Source: Terrisporobacter vanillatitrophus
Lineage (GTDB): Bacteria > Bacillota > Clostridia > Peptostreptococcales > Peptostreptococcaceae
NCBI RefSeq assembly: GCF_051148895.1
Contig: NZ_CP154625.1
Coordinates: 1,736,001-1,800,000 of the forward strand
Direction of reading: 5' to 3'
Length of the DNA stretch: 64,000 bases
Positions 52,806 to 61,461 of the stretch are shown here, in pieces; positions within the stretch are counted from its first letter, which is position 1, and each line of letters opens with the position of its first letter. Position numbers and translations under genes: made by a program. The notes beneath the pieces are model-generated. The model made no database searches. It saw only the letters and a list, made by a program, of their open reading frames with translations, and was not told where the DNA came from.

Positions 52806-53838
52806 TTAACCTCGGAAAGTCACAATTATAGAAGAAACTTTATCATTAAAATAATCCCCAATATAAGGCACATCATTTCTTAAAGTCACATAGTTACCTT
52901 TAAAATTAGCATCCTCATAGAGTCTAACAACAAATCCCCTAGGAATTTTTATAGAGCTTAAGGTATCATTACCAATAGAAAGTTGATTGATATTATAATA
53001 ACCAGGTTTTAGTTGTTGAACATTACCTTGATAATTAGCATCAGAATAAATTCGAACAGTATTAGTTGATAGTTTTTCAACAATTATAGAAGAAGTTTTA
53101 TCATTAAAATAATCGCCGATATAAGGAGTATCCTTAGTTATTGTCATAGAATCACCCTTAAAATTAGCATCAGAATAAAGAGTGACAGAAAAACCTTGAG
53201 GAACTTTAATAGAACTTAATGTATCATTACCAATAGAAAGCTGGTTAATATTATAGTTGCCAGGTGTTAGTTGTTGAACATTACCTTGATAATTAGCATC
53301 AGAATAAATTTGAACAGCATTAGTTGATAGTTTTTCAACAATTATAGAAGAAGTTTTATCATTAAAATTATCGCCGATATAAGGAGTATCCTTAGTTATT
53401 GTCATAGAATCACCCTTAAAATTAGCATCAGAATAAAGAGTGACAGAAAAACCTTGAGGAACTTTAATAGAACTTAATGTATCATTACCAATAGAAAGCT
53501 GGTTAATATTATAGTTGCCAGGTGTTAGTTGTTGAACATTACCTTGATAATTAGCATCAGAATAAATTTGAACAGCATTAGTTGATAGTTTTTCAACAAT
53601 TATAGAAGAAGTTTTATCATTAAAATTATCGCCAATATAAGGAGTATCGCTAGTTATTGTCACAGAATCACCCTTAAAATTAGCATCAGAATAAAGAGTG
53701 ACAGAAAAACCTTGAGGAACTTTAATAGAACTTAATGTATCATTACCAATAGAAAGCTGGTTAATATTATAGTTGCCAGGTGTTAGTTGTTGAACATTAC
53801 CTTGATAATTAGCATCAGAGTAAATGCTTACAACGGGA
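52806..53838 (-). repeat. Four tandem 258-bp repeats
   Basis: A marker segment (CATTACCTTG on the plus strand) recurs at 53021, 53279, 53537 and 53795, exactly 258 bases apart. The middle copies are almost identical in DNA; the 3'-most unit (lowest coordinates) is the most divergent. Confidence 0.92.
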
Positions 53839-54230
53839 GCTCTAGTACTAGAAATAACTTGTTTGATTTTAAATAAAGAACCTGTATCTTTAGAACGGTT
53901 AGAATATCTTAATATAGAATTACTATCAATATAAAGATAATTATTATTAGAGATTAGATAGGTATCTTTTTGATTTATAAATGATAGATCAATTAAAGAA
54001 GCATCATTTATATCTACAACATCAGCTCTAACAGTATAATCATCACATAATCTAACAAAATAACCATCTTCAGATTTCAAAATCATTTTATTAGGATAAT
54101 ATGGATTGATATAAAAAGAAGTAGGTGACTTACTATCAAACTTTAAAGTTCTAGTATCTGAATCTACACTTAAATAAGTATTATATTTTGATGATTTTAT
54201 AGATATAAGATTAGTATTTTTTTTTTGCAT
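52806..54230 (-). CDS. Calcium-type beta/gamma-crystallin repeat protein
   Basis: 474 residues. The first 125 or so form a beta-trefoil/fascin-like region (NLISIKSSKYNTYLSVDSDT and repeats of KMILKSEDGYFVR type). The rest is four tandem crystallin units of 86 residues, each with two Greek-key motifs: VQIYSDANYQGNVQQL with GNDTLSSI, and VTLYSDANFKGDS with FNDKTSSI. NDTLSS and NDKTSS fit the (N/D)(N/D)xx(S/T)S calcium motif. There is no signal peptide, so it may be cytosolic or spore-located. AAGGGGG precedes the ATG. Confidence 0.9.
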   Translation of the reverse strand: MQKKNTNLISIKSSKYNTYLSVDSDTRTLKFDSKSPTSFYINPYYPNKMILKSEDGYFVRLCDDYTVRADVVDINDASLIDLSFINQKDTYLISNNNYLYIDSNSILRYSNRSKDTGSLFKIKQVISSTRAPVVSIYSDANYQGNVQQLTPGNYNINQLSIGNDTLSSIKVPQGFSVTLYSDANFKGDSVTITSDTPYIGDNFNDKTSSIIVEKLSTNAVQIYSDANYQGNVQQLTPGNYNINQLSIGNDTLSSIKVPQGFSVTLYSDANFKGDSMTITKDTPYIGDNFNDKTSSIIVEKLSTNAVQIYSDANYQGNVQQLTPGNYNINQLSIGNDTLSSIKVPQGFSVTLYSDANFKGDSMTITKDTPYIGDYFNDKTSSIIVEKLSTNTVRIYSDANYQGNVQQLKPGYYNINQLSIGNDTLSSIKIPRGFVVRLYEDANFKGNYVTLRNDVPYIGDYFNDKVSSIIVTFRG

Positions 54231-54277
54231 AAAATATCCCCCTTGTAAAAAGCAAAAATATATTATATTTTTAATAT

Positions 54278-54312
54278 ACTATATAGATACATTATGATAT
54301 AAACTATATAGT
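54278..54312. promoter_or_regulatory. Inverted repeat in the crystallin promoter region
   Basis: ACTATATAG and CTATATAGT, 17 bases apart, upstream of the crystallin gene (reverse strand) and a small plus-strand ORF. The rest of this 330-base gap holds only that ORF and a terminator. Confidence 0.45.
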
Positions 54313-54335
54313 TGTGATAAAAAACAGGTGTAGAT

Positions 54336-54437
54336 ATGGAAATTATATATGAGGATAAAAAAATTTTATTAACTGACAATTCTGATAAAAATTTTGTTAG
54401 AAAACTTAAATGTGAAGATTTAGAAGGTATTACCTAA
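54336..54437 (+). CDS. Very short ORF, uncertain
   Basis: 33 codons, MEIIYEDKKILLTDNSDKNF and a short tail; charged, soluble. It is followed directly by a terminator hairpin that overlaps its stop, which argues for a real transcript. A weak AGGTG lies upstream. It could be a small regulatory peptide or a truncated N-terminus. Confidence 0.3.
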   Translation: MEIIYEDKKILLTDNSDKNFVRKLKCEDLEGIT

Positions 54438-54456
54438 AATCAGGTAGTACCTTTTT
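54424..54456 (+). terminator. Terminator overlapping the short ORF
   Basis: AAGGTATTACCT, loop AAAATC, AGGTAGTACCTT then T-run. Confidence 0.8.
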
Positions 54457-54562
54457 GTAATATAAACTATTTAAAATACAAATAAGTTTATATTTATACA
54501 GAACTTGAAAATGAACCTATTGTGCTATAATTTAGGCAAGAACTTTATATGGAGGTAGTACA

Positions 54563-55567
54563 ATGCCATTTCAGATTTTACATAATGACATTACAAACAT
54601 GAATACAGATGCCATAGTAAATGCTGCCAACTCTAAACTTCGAATGGGTGGATGAGTTTGTGGTGCAATTTTTAAGGCAGCAGGTGAGACACAATTACAA
54701 AAAGAGTGTGAACAAATAAGGCCCTGTCCAGTAGGTCATGCTGTTATTACAAAGGGATATAATCTTAAAGCCAAATATATTATTCATACTGTAGGACCTA
54801 TATATAAAGATGGAAATTCAAATGAAGCTAAGTTTCTTAAAAGTGCATATGAAACATCATTGAAGCTGGCAAAGGATTATAATTTGAAGTCCATAGCATT
54901 TCCTTTAATATCTTCTGGTATTTATGGATATCCCAAAAAAGAAGCATTAAATATAGCGGTTTCAACTATTAAAGAGTTTTTAACTGACAATGATATGGAT
55001 ATTTATCTTGTAGTTTTTGATAGAAAAGCTGTACATTTAAGTGAAGAATTATATGAGGGAATTCAACATTATATTGATGATTTTTATGAAGATGAGGATT
55101 ATAGATTAAGAGATAGAGATATAATAGAAATGGAAGAAATTTCTCATAATGATTGTTATATAGAGAAATCAACAAATAAAATAATATCTTTTAATAAGAG
55201 ATCCTTAGAAAATATTTTGGATAATATTGATGAAAGTTTTTCACAAATGTTATTAAGACTTATTGATGAAAAAGGAAAAACTGATGTACAAGTTTATAAA
55301 AAAGCTAATATGGATAGAAAATTATTTTCTAAAATACGAAGTAATAAAGACTATAATCCTAAAAAATCAACAGCTTTATCCTTGGCTATAGGTCTAGAAC
55401 TATCTCTGGATGAAACGAAGGATTTATTAGCAAAAGCGGGATATACCTTATCTCCAAGTCACAAGTTTGATTTAATAGTAGAGTATTTTATAAAAAACAA
55501 AAACTATGATATATTCATAATAAATGAAGCTTTGTTCTCTTTTGAACAGCCTTTATTAGCAACCTAA
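54563..55567 (+). pseudogene. Macro-domain protein with an in-frame TGA
   Basis: Macro (ADP-ribose-binding) domain in the first 145 residues: MPFQILHNDITNMNTDAIVN, AANSKLRMGG, then TGA at 54653-54655 (codon 31), then VCGAIFKAAGE, HTVGPIYKDGN and SSGIYGYPKKEA. The TGA stands where the glycine-rich loop GGGxxGAI has Gly, a one-base G-to-T change. The C-terminal 110 residues (FSQMLLRLIDEKGKTDVQVY, then KKANMDRKLFSKI) form an HTH-like domain usual in this protein type. Downstream reading is open to 55567. AGGAGGT... GGAGGTAG precedes the ATG. Likely a recent nonsense mutation; the C-terminal part may still be made from an internal start. Confidence 0.85.
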
Positions 55568-55684
55568 AAATATATGTCGCTTTTAAAGCGACCAAGTATC
55601 TCCTTAAAAAAAGTATTCTATATTTAAAGATAAAAGTTAGTTATAAATTTTTAATATGGAATATATTTCAAGGAGGTATTTTTT

Positions 55685-56329
55685 ATGGAAAATAATTTAA
55701 CAGAGGTTGTGTTTATATTAGATAGAAGTGGGTCAATGTCAGGTCTGGAAGATGACACCATAGGTGGATTCAACTCAATGCTTAAGAAACAAAGAGAAGA
55801 AGATGGAGAAGCCAATGTTACTACAGTTTTGTTTGATGATAAAATAGAAATGTTACACAAAAGAGTTAATATTAAAGAAATTAAAAACATTACAAGTAAG
55901 GATTATTATGTAAGGGGATGTACGGCTCTTTTAGATGGCATAGGTCATTCTATTAATTTTATGATAAATGTGCAGAAAAATAAAAAAGAAGAAAAAGCTA
56001 AAAATGTTTTGTTTATTATAACTACAGATGGATATGAAAATGCTAGTAACGAGTATTCTTATGAAAAGATTAAAAAAATGATTACTTATGAAAAAGAAAA
56101 GTATAATTGGCAATTCTTATTTTTAGGAGCAAATATAGATGCAATTTCAACAGCTAGAAATTTTGGTATATCAGAAGAATTTGCCTCTAATTATGTAAGT
56201 GATGAAGTTGGCACACAGATTACTTATGAAGTTATGAACTCTGTAATTTCAAACTGTAGAGTAAATGGGGTTGTAGATACAAGTTGGAAGAGCAGAGTGG
56301 AAGAAGATTATGAAATGAGGAAAGAATAA
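55685..56329 (+). CDS. von Willebrand factor A-domain protein
   Basis: 214-residue soluble vWA domain with a complete metal-ion-dependent adhesion site: VVFILDRSGSMSGLED (DxSxS), GCTALLDG (Thr), and TTDGYENAS (Asp). Cytosolic vWA proteins of this size often accompany tellurium/stress or macro-domain genes, and the macro gene is 117 bases upstream, so a shared stress or ADP-ribose pathway is possible. CAAGGAGG precedes the ATG. Its terminator hairpin is followed at once by an insertion sequence. Confidence 0.9.
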   Translation: MENNLTEVVFILDRSGSMSGLEDDTIGGFNSMLKKQREEDGEANVTTVLFDDKIEMLHKRVNIKEIKNITSKDYYVRGCTALLDGIGHSINFMINVQKNKKEEKAKNVLFIITTDGYENASNEYSYEKIKKMITYEKEKYNWQFLFLGANIDAISTARNFGISEEFASNYVSDEVGTQITYEVMNSVISNCRVNGVVDTSWKSRVEEDYEMRKE

Positions 56330-56350
56330 ACTTTATAAACAAATTTAGCA

Positions 56351-56369
56351 ACAATGACTTCGTCATTGT
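56351..56369 (+). terminator. Hairpin at the left border of IS1182-type element
   Basis: ACAATGAC, loop TTC, GTCATTGT: perfect 8-bp stem after the vWA gene. The expected T-run is missing; the insertion sequence begins three to four bases later. Confidence 0.65.
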
Positions 56370-56372
56370 AAG

Positions 56373-57971
56373 ACCCCCAGCAGGTTGTGCGAAAAGTCCC
56401 TAAATATGCTACTATCACAGTATAAATATCATATTTTAGGGAGGAAAATATCATGAACTATATCCAAGGAGAAAAAAGAGAACAAATCAGAATGGAATCT
56501 ATAGAATCTTACGTTGAAGAAGAGAGCGAAGTAAGAGTTATAGATGCAATAATTGATAAAATGGATATAGAGTCATTAGGGTTCAAAGTTGCAAAGAACA
56601 ATACAACTGGAAGGCCAGCATTTAATCCAAGAGATTTATTAAAGTTATATACTTACGGATATTTCAATGGTATAAGATCATCTCGTAAATTAGCCCAAAA
56701 CTGCATAATAAACAGAGAGGTTATATGGTTATTAAAGGATTTAAAACCTAAATATAGAGTAATAAGTGATTTTAGAAAAGATAATATAGATGCATTAGAA
56801 GGATTATTCAATAACTTTGTACTTTATTGCATGGAATTAGGATTATACGGAAAAGAACTAATAGCAATAGATGGTACAAAGCTAGAAGCATCAGCATCAA
56901 AAAGAAAACATTATAGTAGAAACAAATTGGATAAAATGAAAGAAATTGTTAAATCAAATGTAAAAGAATATTTCCATGATATGAGTATGATAGATAAATC
57001 AGAGGATGATTATGAAGAGCAATGTAATCAGATTAGAGCTAATATAAAAAAGCAAACTGAAAAATTAGATTACTATCTAGAATTAGAAAATAAAATGGAT
57101 GAATTAGGAGAAAATGAAATTAATTTAACAGACTCAGATGCAAGAACAGTAAAATTTGGTGCCCATCAAGGTACTGATGTGGGATACAATGTTCAAGCTG
57201 TTGTTGATGCTAAAAATAAGTTAATAACTACATTTGAGGTAAGTAATTTTTCTGCAGATCAAGGTCAATTATATAATATGGCAAGCAAGGCAAAAGAAAT
57301 TTATGATGTTGATATACTAGAAGCACTAGCTGATAAAGGTTACTTTGATAGTAGTGATATAGCTAAATGTGATGATGCGGATATAGTAACATATGTATCT
57401 AAACCTGTATATTCCAATCAAATTGGAGATAGTAGATATTTTACTCATAAATTTAAATATAATAAAGATAGTGATACATATACCTGTCCCGAAGGAAAAA
57501 CTTTATTTCTAATAACAAAGAAAGCTGACGCACAAAAGAAAGAATATAGAAATAGTGATGCATGTAATGAATGTGTCAATAGATGTAAATGTACAAAAGC
57601 TAAATCGGGTAGATCAATTTTTAGAAATGAGTTTAGTGATAATGTTGATAACTTAATTTCCAGAGTTGAAAATGATAAAAATAAATATTCACAAAGAAAA
57701 TCTATAGTAGAACACCCCTTTGGAACGATTAAAAGAAGTATGAATTTTACTTATTTATTACTTCGAAATTTGACCAAAGTCAAGGGTGAAGTTAGTCTTG
57801 CCTTCTTTTCATACAATTTGAAAAGAGTGATTAATATTCTAGGTGTTAAAGCACTCATAGAGTCTTTATTTAGTAATTTAGATAAAATAATAGGTGAATT
57901 AAATGTTTATTTTTACAATCTAATTCACCTATCATATATAAATGTGTAGTTTATGCACAACCTGCCGGGGG
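56373..57971 (+). mobile_element. IS1182-family insertion sequence
   Basis: Inverted ends CCCCCAGCAGGTTGTGC (left, from about 56374) and GCACAACCTGCCGGGGG (57955-57971), one mismatch. One intact transposase gene fills the element. No clear target duplication is seen. The right flank cuts into a PEBP gene. Confidence 0.88.
56453..57949 (+). CDS. IS1182-family transposase
   Basis: 498 residues of the IS4/IS1182-type DDE transposases: N-terminal DUF772-like region (GRPAFNPRDLLKLYTYGYFN, RSSRKLAQNC), catalytic Asp in ELIAIDGTKLEASASK, later VQAVVDAKNKLITTFEVSN and ADKGYFDSSDI (second Asp), a Cys-rich insertion (CPEGKTLF, CNECVNRCKC) and the Glu region IVEHPFGTIKRSMNF. AGGGAGGA precedes the ATG. 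Complete and probably active. Confidence 0.93.
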   Translation: MNYIQGEKREQIRMESIESYVEEESEVRVIDAIIDKMDIESLGFKVAKNNTTGRPAFNPRDLLKLYTYGYFNGIRSSRKLAQNCIINREVIWLLKDLKPKYRVISDFRKDNIDALEGLFNNFVLYCMELGLYGKELIAIDGTKLEASASKRKHYSRNKLDKMKEIVKSNVKEYFHDMSMIDKSEDDYEEQCNQIRANIKKQTEKLDYYLELENKMDELGENEINLTDSDARTVKFGAHQGTDVGYNVQAVVDAKNKLITTFEVSNFSADQGQLYNMASKAKEIYDVDILEALADKGYFDSSDIAKCDDADIVTYVSKPVYSNQIGDSRYFTHKFKYNKDSDTYTCPEGKTLFLITKKADAQKKEYRNSDACNECVNRCKCTKAKSGRSIFRNEFSDNVDNLISRVENDKNKYSQRKSIVEHPFGTIKRSMNFTYLLLRNLTKVKGEVSLAFFSYNLKRVINILGVKALIESLFSNLDKIIGELNVYFYNLIHLSYINV

Positions 57972-58470
57972 AAATTCTGAGACACGCAGTGGCTCAGTTG
58001 CTATCGTTTTTGAGTTATCAAGCCCTGCTTTTAAGGATGGAGGTAAAATACCTGTAAAATACACGAAACTTATTGGAGGTGAAAATCTATCACCAGAACT
58101 AAGGTGGACGACTCCACCTATAGGAACAAAGCAGCTGATGTTAGTAATGGAAGATATAGATGCTCCGTTTAAAGAGCCTAATTTACATATGATAGCTTTT
58201 TTTGAACCGGGGATATGCAGTCTTTCAGAAGGAATACTAGTAGCTGAGAACGAAAGCATAAAGTATATACCTGACAGGAAAGGAAGAGTAGAATATCAGA
58301 GACCAAGACCTTTTCCAGGGCATGGAAAACATAATTATTTATTTCATTTGTATGCATTGAATAAAACTATTGACATAGACCAAAAGTATGTGAATTTTGA
58401 ACAAGTATTACCATTGCTTAATGAACATGTGGTAGGAAGAGCTCATTTAAAAGGTATTCAAATCGCTTAG
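57972..58470 (+). pseudogene. PEBP/YbhB-family gene, 5' end lost at the insertion
   Basis: The frame is open from inside the insertion sequence end through FELSSPAFKDGGKIPVKYTK, GGENLSPELRW, MEDIDAP, and FPGHGKHNYLFHLYALN to GIQIA, which is the phosphatidylethanolamine-binding/Raf-kinase-inhibitor fold (DxDxP and GxHxY/FxF motifs). There is no start codon or ribosome site before the conserved FELSSPAFKDG; the first internal ATG (58138) would lose a third of the domain. The missing 5' part is not on the other side of the element, so a deletion accompanied insertion. Confidence 0.8.
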
Positions 58471-58570
58471 GGATATAATATTGTTTATTAAAAAGATAAA
58501 GTATTAAAATAATACAAGATATATTCGTATTAAACAAAGATGAATTTTATACGGAACAAGCCATTTAATG

Positions 58571-58696
58571 TCTCCGTGTAATCGAATACAATCTATGAAT
58601 ATCCAATTACATAGAGTATAGGTTTAACGGAGAACAACCATAGCCTATCCCCTTGGAGGATAGGAACGAACAGCTTGAAAGAGAGCTGTATTTTTA
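58571..58696 (+). ncRNA. Candidate structured RNA in a 518-base gene-free gap
   Basis: Nested and consecutive stems: outer TCTCCGT (58571-58577) with ACGGAGA (58627-58633) enclosing TCTATG/CATAGA (58592-58615); then CCTATCC/GGATAGG (58644-58664, loop CCTTGGA); then ACAGCT/AGCTGT (58670-58689) followed by ATTTTTA, terminator-like. The region is more G/C-rich than its surroundings. I do not recognise a riboswitch class; it could also be a relic of an IS605/IStron-like element. The rest of the gap (58471-58570 and 58700-58988) shows nothing else. Confidence 0.45.
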
Positions 58697-58988
58697 ATGC
58701 CATAAACAACTAATTCTTTATACTTGGCTACGATGGATATATCTGAAAAGTGGACTCAAAAACCTTTATTATTTTCCTCTGCATCCATCTAACTCATTAC
58801 TTATATTTTTCACTGAGATTAACTTACCATTTCTAATGTTTAGCTTTAGCTTAATAACTAATATCCAAAGTAAAGTTTTTAACATAAGTCCTCAAAACTT
58901 CGCTTATAATTATATGAAAAAAATTACAATATGTACTATAATTAAAAGTGAAAATTCTTACATATTGAAAAATAAACAGAAAAATGGG

Positions 58989-60254
58989 GTGGAGATTATA
59001 GTAGTTGTAAATAAATGTAAAAATTATAACAAAATAAAATGGAGTATGTGGAGTATCTTAACTTTTTCATTTATACTAGTGCTTTTTCTTAGAATGTCAA
59101 CAGCAGTAATATCAGATAATATGTCAAAGGAATTAGGATTTAATTCAGTACAAATATCTAACATAGTATCTATGGCTTTGTATGCATATGCATTTATGCA
59201 AATACCATCAGGACTACTTATAGATAAATATGGAACTAGAAAGATTGCTAGTATAGGTATTATAACTGCTGGAATTGGAGCCATCTTATTTGGATTTATA
59301 CAAACACCAATACTTGCATATATATCTAGATTAATGGTAGGTGCAGGAGGTTCTGTTATTTTGTTATCACTTTTCAAAATACAAGGAAGTTGGTTTGAAA
59401 AAGAAGAGTTCTCCTCTGCAACGGCTAAGTTTTCATTTATAGGTAATTTAGGCTCAGTGTTGGCAACATTTCCTTTAGTATTTTTAAATCAATTAATAGG
59501 TTGGAGAAACTCTTTTATTTTAATTGGAACTTTAACTGTTATAGCAGGTATATCTATTTATTTAATAATAAGAAATACCCCTGCTGATTTAGGATTTGAA
59601 TTGATAAATGATGAAGATGAAGATGATGATGAAAAAATAAATATTTTAGAAGGTTTAGGATCTGTATTAAAAAATAAAGCCACATGGTACAATTCTACAA
59701 TTATGTTTTCATTAGTAGGTATTTCCACTGCATTTACTAGTTTATGGGGAATATCTTATATTATGGATGTATATGGTGTAAGTAAAAGTATGGCTGCATT
59801 TATTGTTTCATTCTTTGCATATGGATTTGTATTTGGTTCAATGATAATGGATTTTTTATTTAAAAAAGTTAAGGGCAGTAAATTTAGAATTATAGAAATA
59901 GGGGCAACTATAAATTTAGTGGTTTGGATATTTATAATACTTATATGTAATGTAAAACCACCTATAATAATTTTACCTGTGGCCTTTTTTGTAATTGGAA
60001 GTATTAATATGTCTCATTTACAAGCTTTTAATGATGTTAAATATAAAAATAAACAACAATATTCTGGTGTATCAACTAGTATAGTCAATACATCTGAGTT
60101 TGTTGGAAGTGGCCTTATAAACTTGTTAATAGGATTTGTAATTATGTCTAATAATTCTGATATGGTACATGGTTATAAATACGGTTTTATGATATTTATT
60201 ATTTTAAGTGTTGTTACTATAATCGCTTCTCGTATAGGTTTGAAGAATGATTAA
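58989..60254 (+). CDS. Major facilitator superfamily transporter
   Basis: About 421 residues, 12 membrane helices. Between helices 2 and 3 is the MFS motif as GLLIDKYGTRKIASIG; further family features are FLRMSTAVISDNMSKELGFN at the first loop and RLMVGAGGSVILLSLFKIQG. This branch resembles D-galactonate/hexuronate or nitrate/oxalate-type MFS porters; substrate unknown. The start is uncertain: GGTGGAG (58988-58994) is a good ribosome site, but no ATG, GTG or TTG follows it in frame at proper spacing. I list GTG 58989; ATA 58998 or ATG 59046 are alternatives. Confidence 0.82.
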   Translation: MEIIVVVNKCKNYNKIKWSMWSILTFSFILVLFLRMSTAVISDNMSKELGFNSVQISNIVSMALYAYAFMQIPSGLLIDKYGTRKIASIGIITAGIGAILFGFIQTPILAYISRLMVGAGGSVILLSLFKIQGSWFEKEEFSSATAKFSFIGNLGSVLATFPLVFLNQLIGWRNSFILIGTLTVIAGISIYLIIRNTPADLGFELINDEDEDDDEKINILEGLGSVLKNKATWYNSTIMFSLVGISTAFTSLWGISYIMDVYGVSKSMAAFIVSFFAYGFVFGSMIMDFLFKKVKGSKFRIIEIGATINLVVWIFIILICNVKPPIIILPVAFFVIGSINMSHLQAFNDVKYKNKQQYSGVSTSIVNTSEFVGSGLINLLIGFVIMSNNSDMVHGYKYGFMIFIILSVVTIIASRIGLKND

Positions 60255-60388
60255 TCAATATCTTTATATGAGAATATGTCAACCTAATTATCTTAAGAAG
60301 TATCATTATTGTATTTAAAAATAATATTAAGATTATATGGAATTGTGGGTATGATTCTTGTGAATTATCTCCACCATTCAAATCCACG

Positions 60389-60425
60389 AAAACCATATTG
60401 ATGAAGTAGTCAATATGGTTTTTAA
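60389..60425 (+). terminator. Terminator after the MFS gene
   Basis: AAAACCATATTGA, 8-base loop, TCAATATGGTTTTT. Confidence 0.88.
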
Positions 60426-60521
60426 TTTTATGATAATATAAATTAAAAAAGGAAGTGTGTAAATGTTTAATAAATCAAAAATGATTATAGAAAAAAGATT
60501 ATTAATTATGGAGGGATTAAG

Positions 60522-61241
60522 ATGAATAAATTAAATGTACTAGAAGTTAATTTTGAATTTAATGGAATGATAGATACAATATACCCAGTTATATTAAGTG
60601 ATGATAAAGAAATGATTTTAATTGATTGTGGATATCCTGATTTTTTAACATCAATAGAAGAATGTGCAACTAAAAATAATATAGATTTAAGTAATTTGAC
60701 AAAGTTAATCATAACTCATCATGATTTTGATCATATGGGATCAGCAGCTGATTTAAAGTCAAAGTATCCAAATATTCAGATATTAGCTTCATTAAAAGAT
60801 GAAAAATATATTAGTGGAAAAGAAAAGTCTTTAAGACTTCAACAAGCCGAGTCAATATATGATAATTTGCCAGAAGAACTAAAAGAGGGAGCACTTAATT
60901 TTCATAAATTATTAGAATCAATAGATAATGTTGATATAGATATAACCTTAAACGATGGTGATACATTCGACTGGTGTGGTGGTATAGAGATAATTGAAAC
61001 GCCAGGTCATATGCCAGGACACATATCGATTTATGTAAAGGAAAGTAGAACATTGATAGCAGGAGATGCTTTAGTGATAGAGGATGAAAAACTAGCCATT
61101 GCAAATCCACAGTATACATTAAATATGAGAGAGGCTAAAAAATCTATAAATAAATTACTAAATTATAATATTGATAAAGTAATATGTTATCATGGAGGAA
61201 TATATCAATCGGAGATAAAGAATTCACTTGAGAAAATTTAA
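60522..61241 (+). CDS. Metallo-beta-lactamase-fold hydrolase
   Basis: 239 residues. Zinc motifs: ITHHDFDHMGSAADL (HxHxDH, here HHDFDH), ETPGHMPGHISIYV (third His), AGDALVIEDEK (bridging Asp) and VICYHGGIY (last His). The family includes glyoxalase II, lactonases and many unnamed hydrolases; the substrate is unknown. TGGAGGG precedes the ATG. It appears monocistronic. Confidence 0.92.
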   Translation: MNKLNVLEVNFEFNGMIDTIYPVILSDDKEMILIDCGYPDFLTSIEECATKNNIDLSNLTKLIITHHDFDHMGSAADLKSKYPNIQILASLKDEKYISGKEKSLRLQQAESIYDNLPEELKEGALNFHKLLESIDNVDIDITLNDGDTFDWCGGIEIIETPGHMPGHISIYVKESRTLIAGDALVIEDEKLAIANPQYTLNMREAKKSINKLLNYNIDKVICYHGGIYQSEIKNSLEKI

Positions 61242-61310
61242 TTATTAGTGATAAAAAGGGGCTGTCTAAATAGAATGTGTAAATTATGTTAGTATTATAA
61301 TATAATAAAG

Positions 61311-61334
61311 TTCGTAATTGTTATATAATGCGAA
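61311..61334 (+). repeat. Recurrent promoter-like box, copy 3
   Basis: TTCGTAATTGTTATATAATG followed by CGAA; contains TATAAT and TTCG/CGAA ends. About 130 bases before the next gene. The A/T-rich stretch just before it also resembles that before copy 1. Confidence 0.5.
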
Positions 61335-61461
61335 GTAAATATTATGGTTATTTGGTATGTTTACAAAAATATCTGCTTTAGAAGATACTTTAACATTAAA
61401 AGATAGATACAATTATTGTGATACAATATAGTTATATATGTTAAATTCAAGGAGTGATTTA

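Noticed and set aside
52806..53838. CRISPR-like or non-coding tandem repeat
   Set aside because: The 258-base period is in frame, without spacers, and encodes crystallin motifs.
54653..54655. TGA in the macro gene as selenocysteine
   Set aside because: The position is a glycine of the ligand loop in the family, not a redox position, and I see no hairpin of the selenocysteine-insertion type just after it.
57951..58259. Reverse-strand ORF of 102 codons at the IS1182 border
   Set aside because: It is the antisense of the PEBP frame, has no ribosome site, and has odd composition.
58138..58470. Short intact PEBP protein from an internal ATG
   Set aside because: The conserved domain clearly extends upstream of 58138 without a start, so this is a truncated gene.
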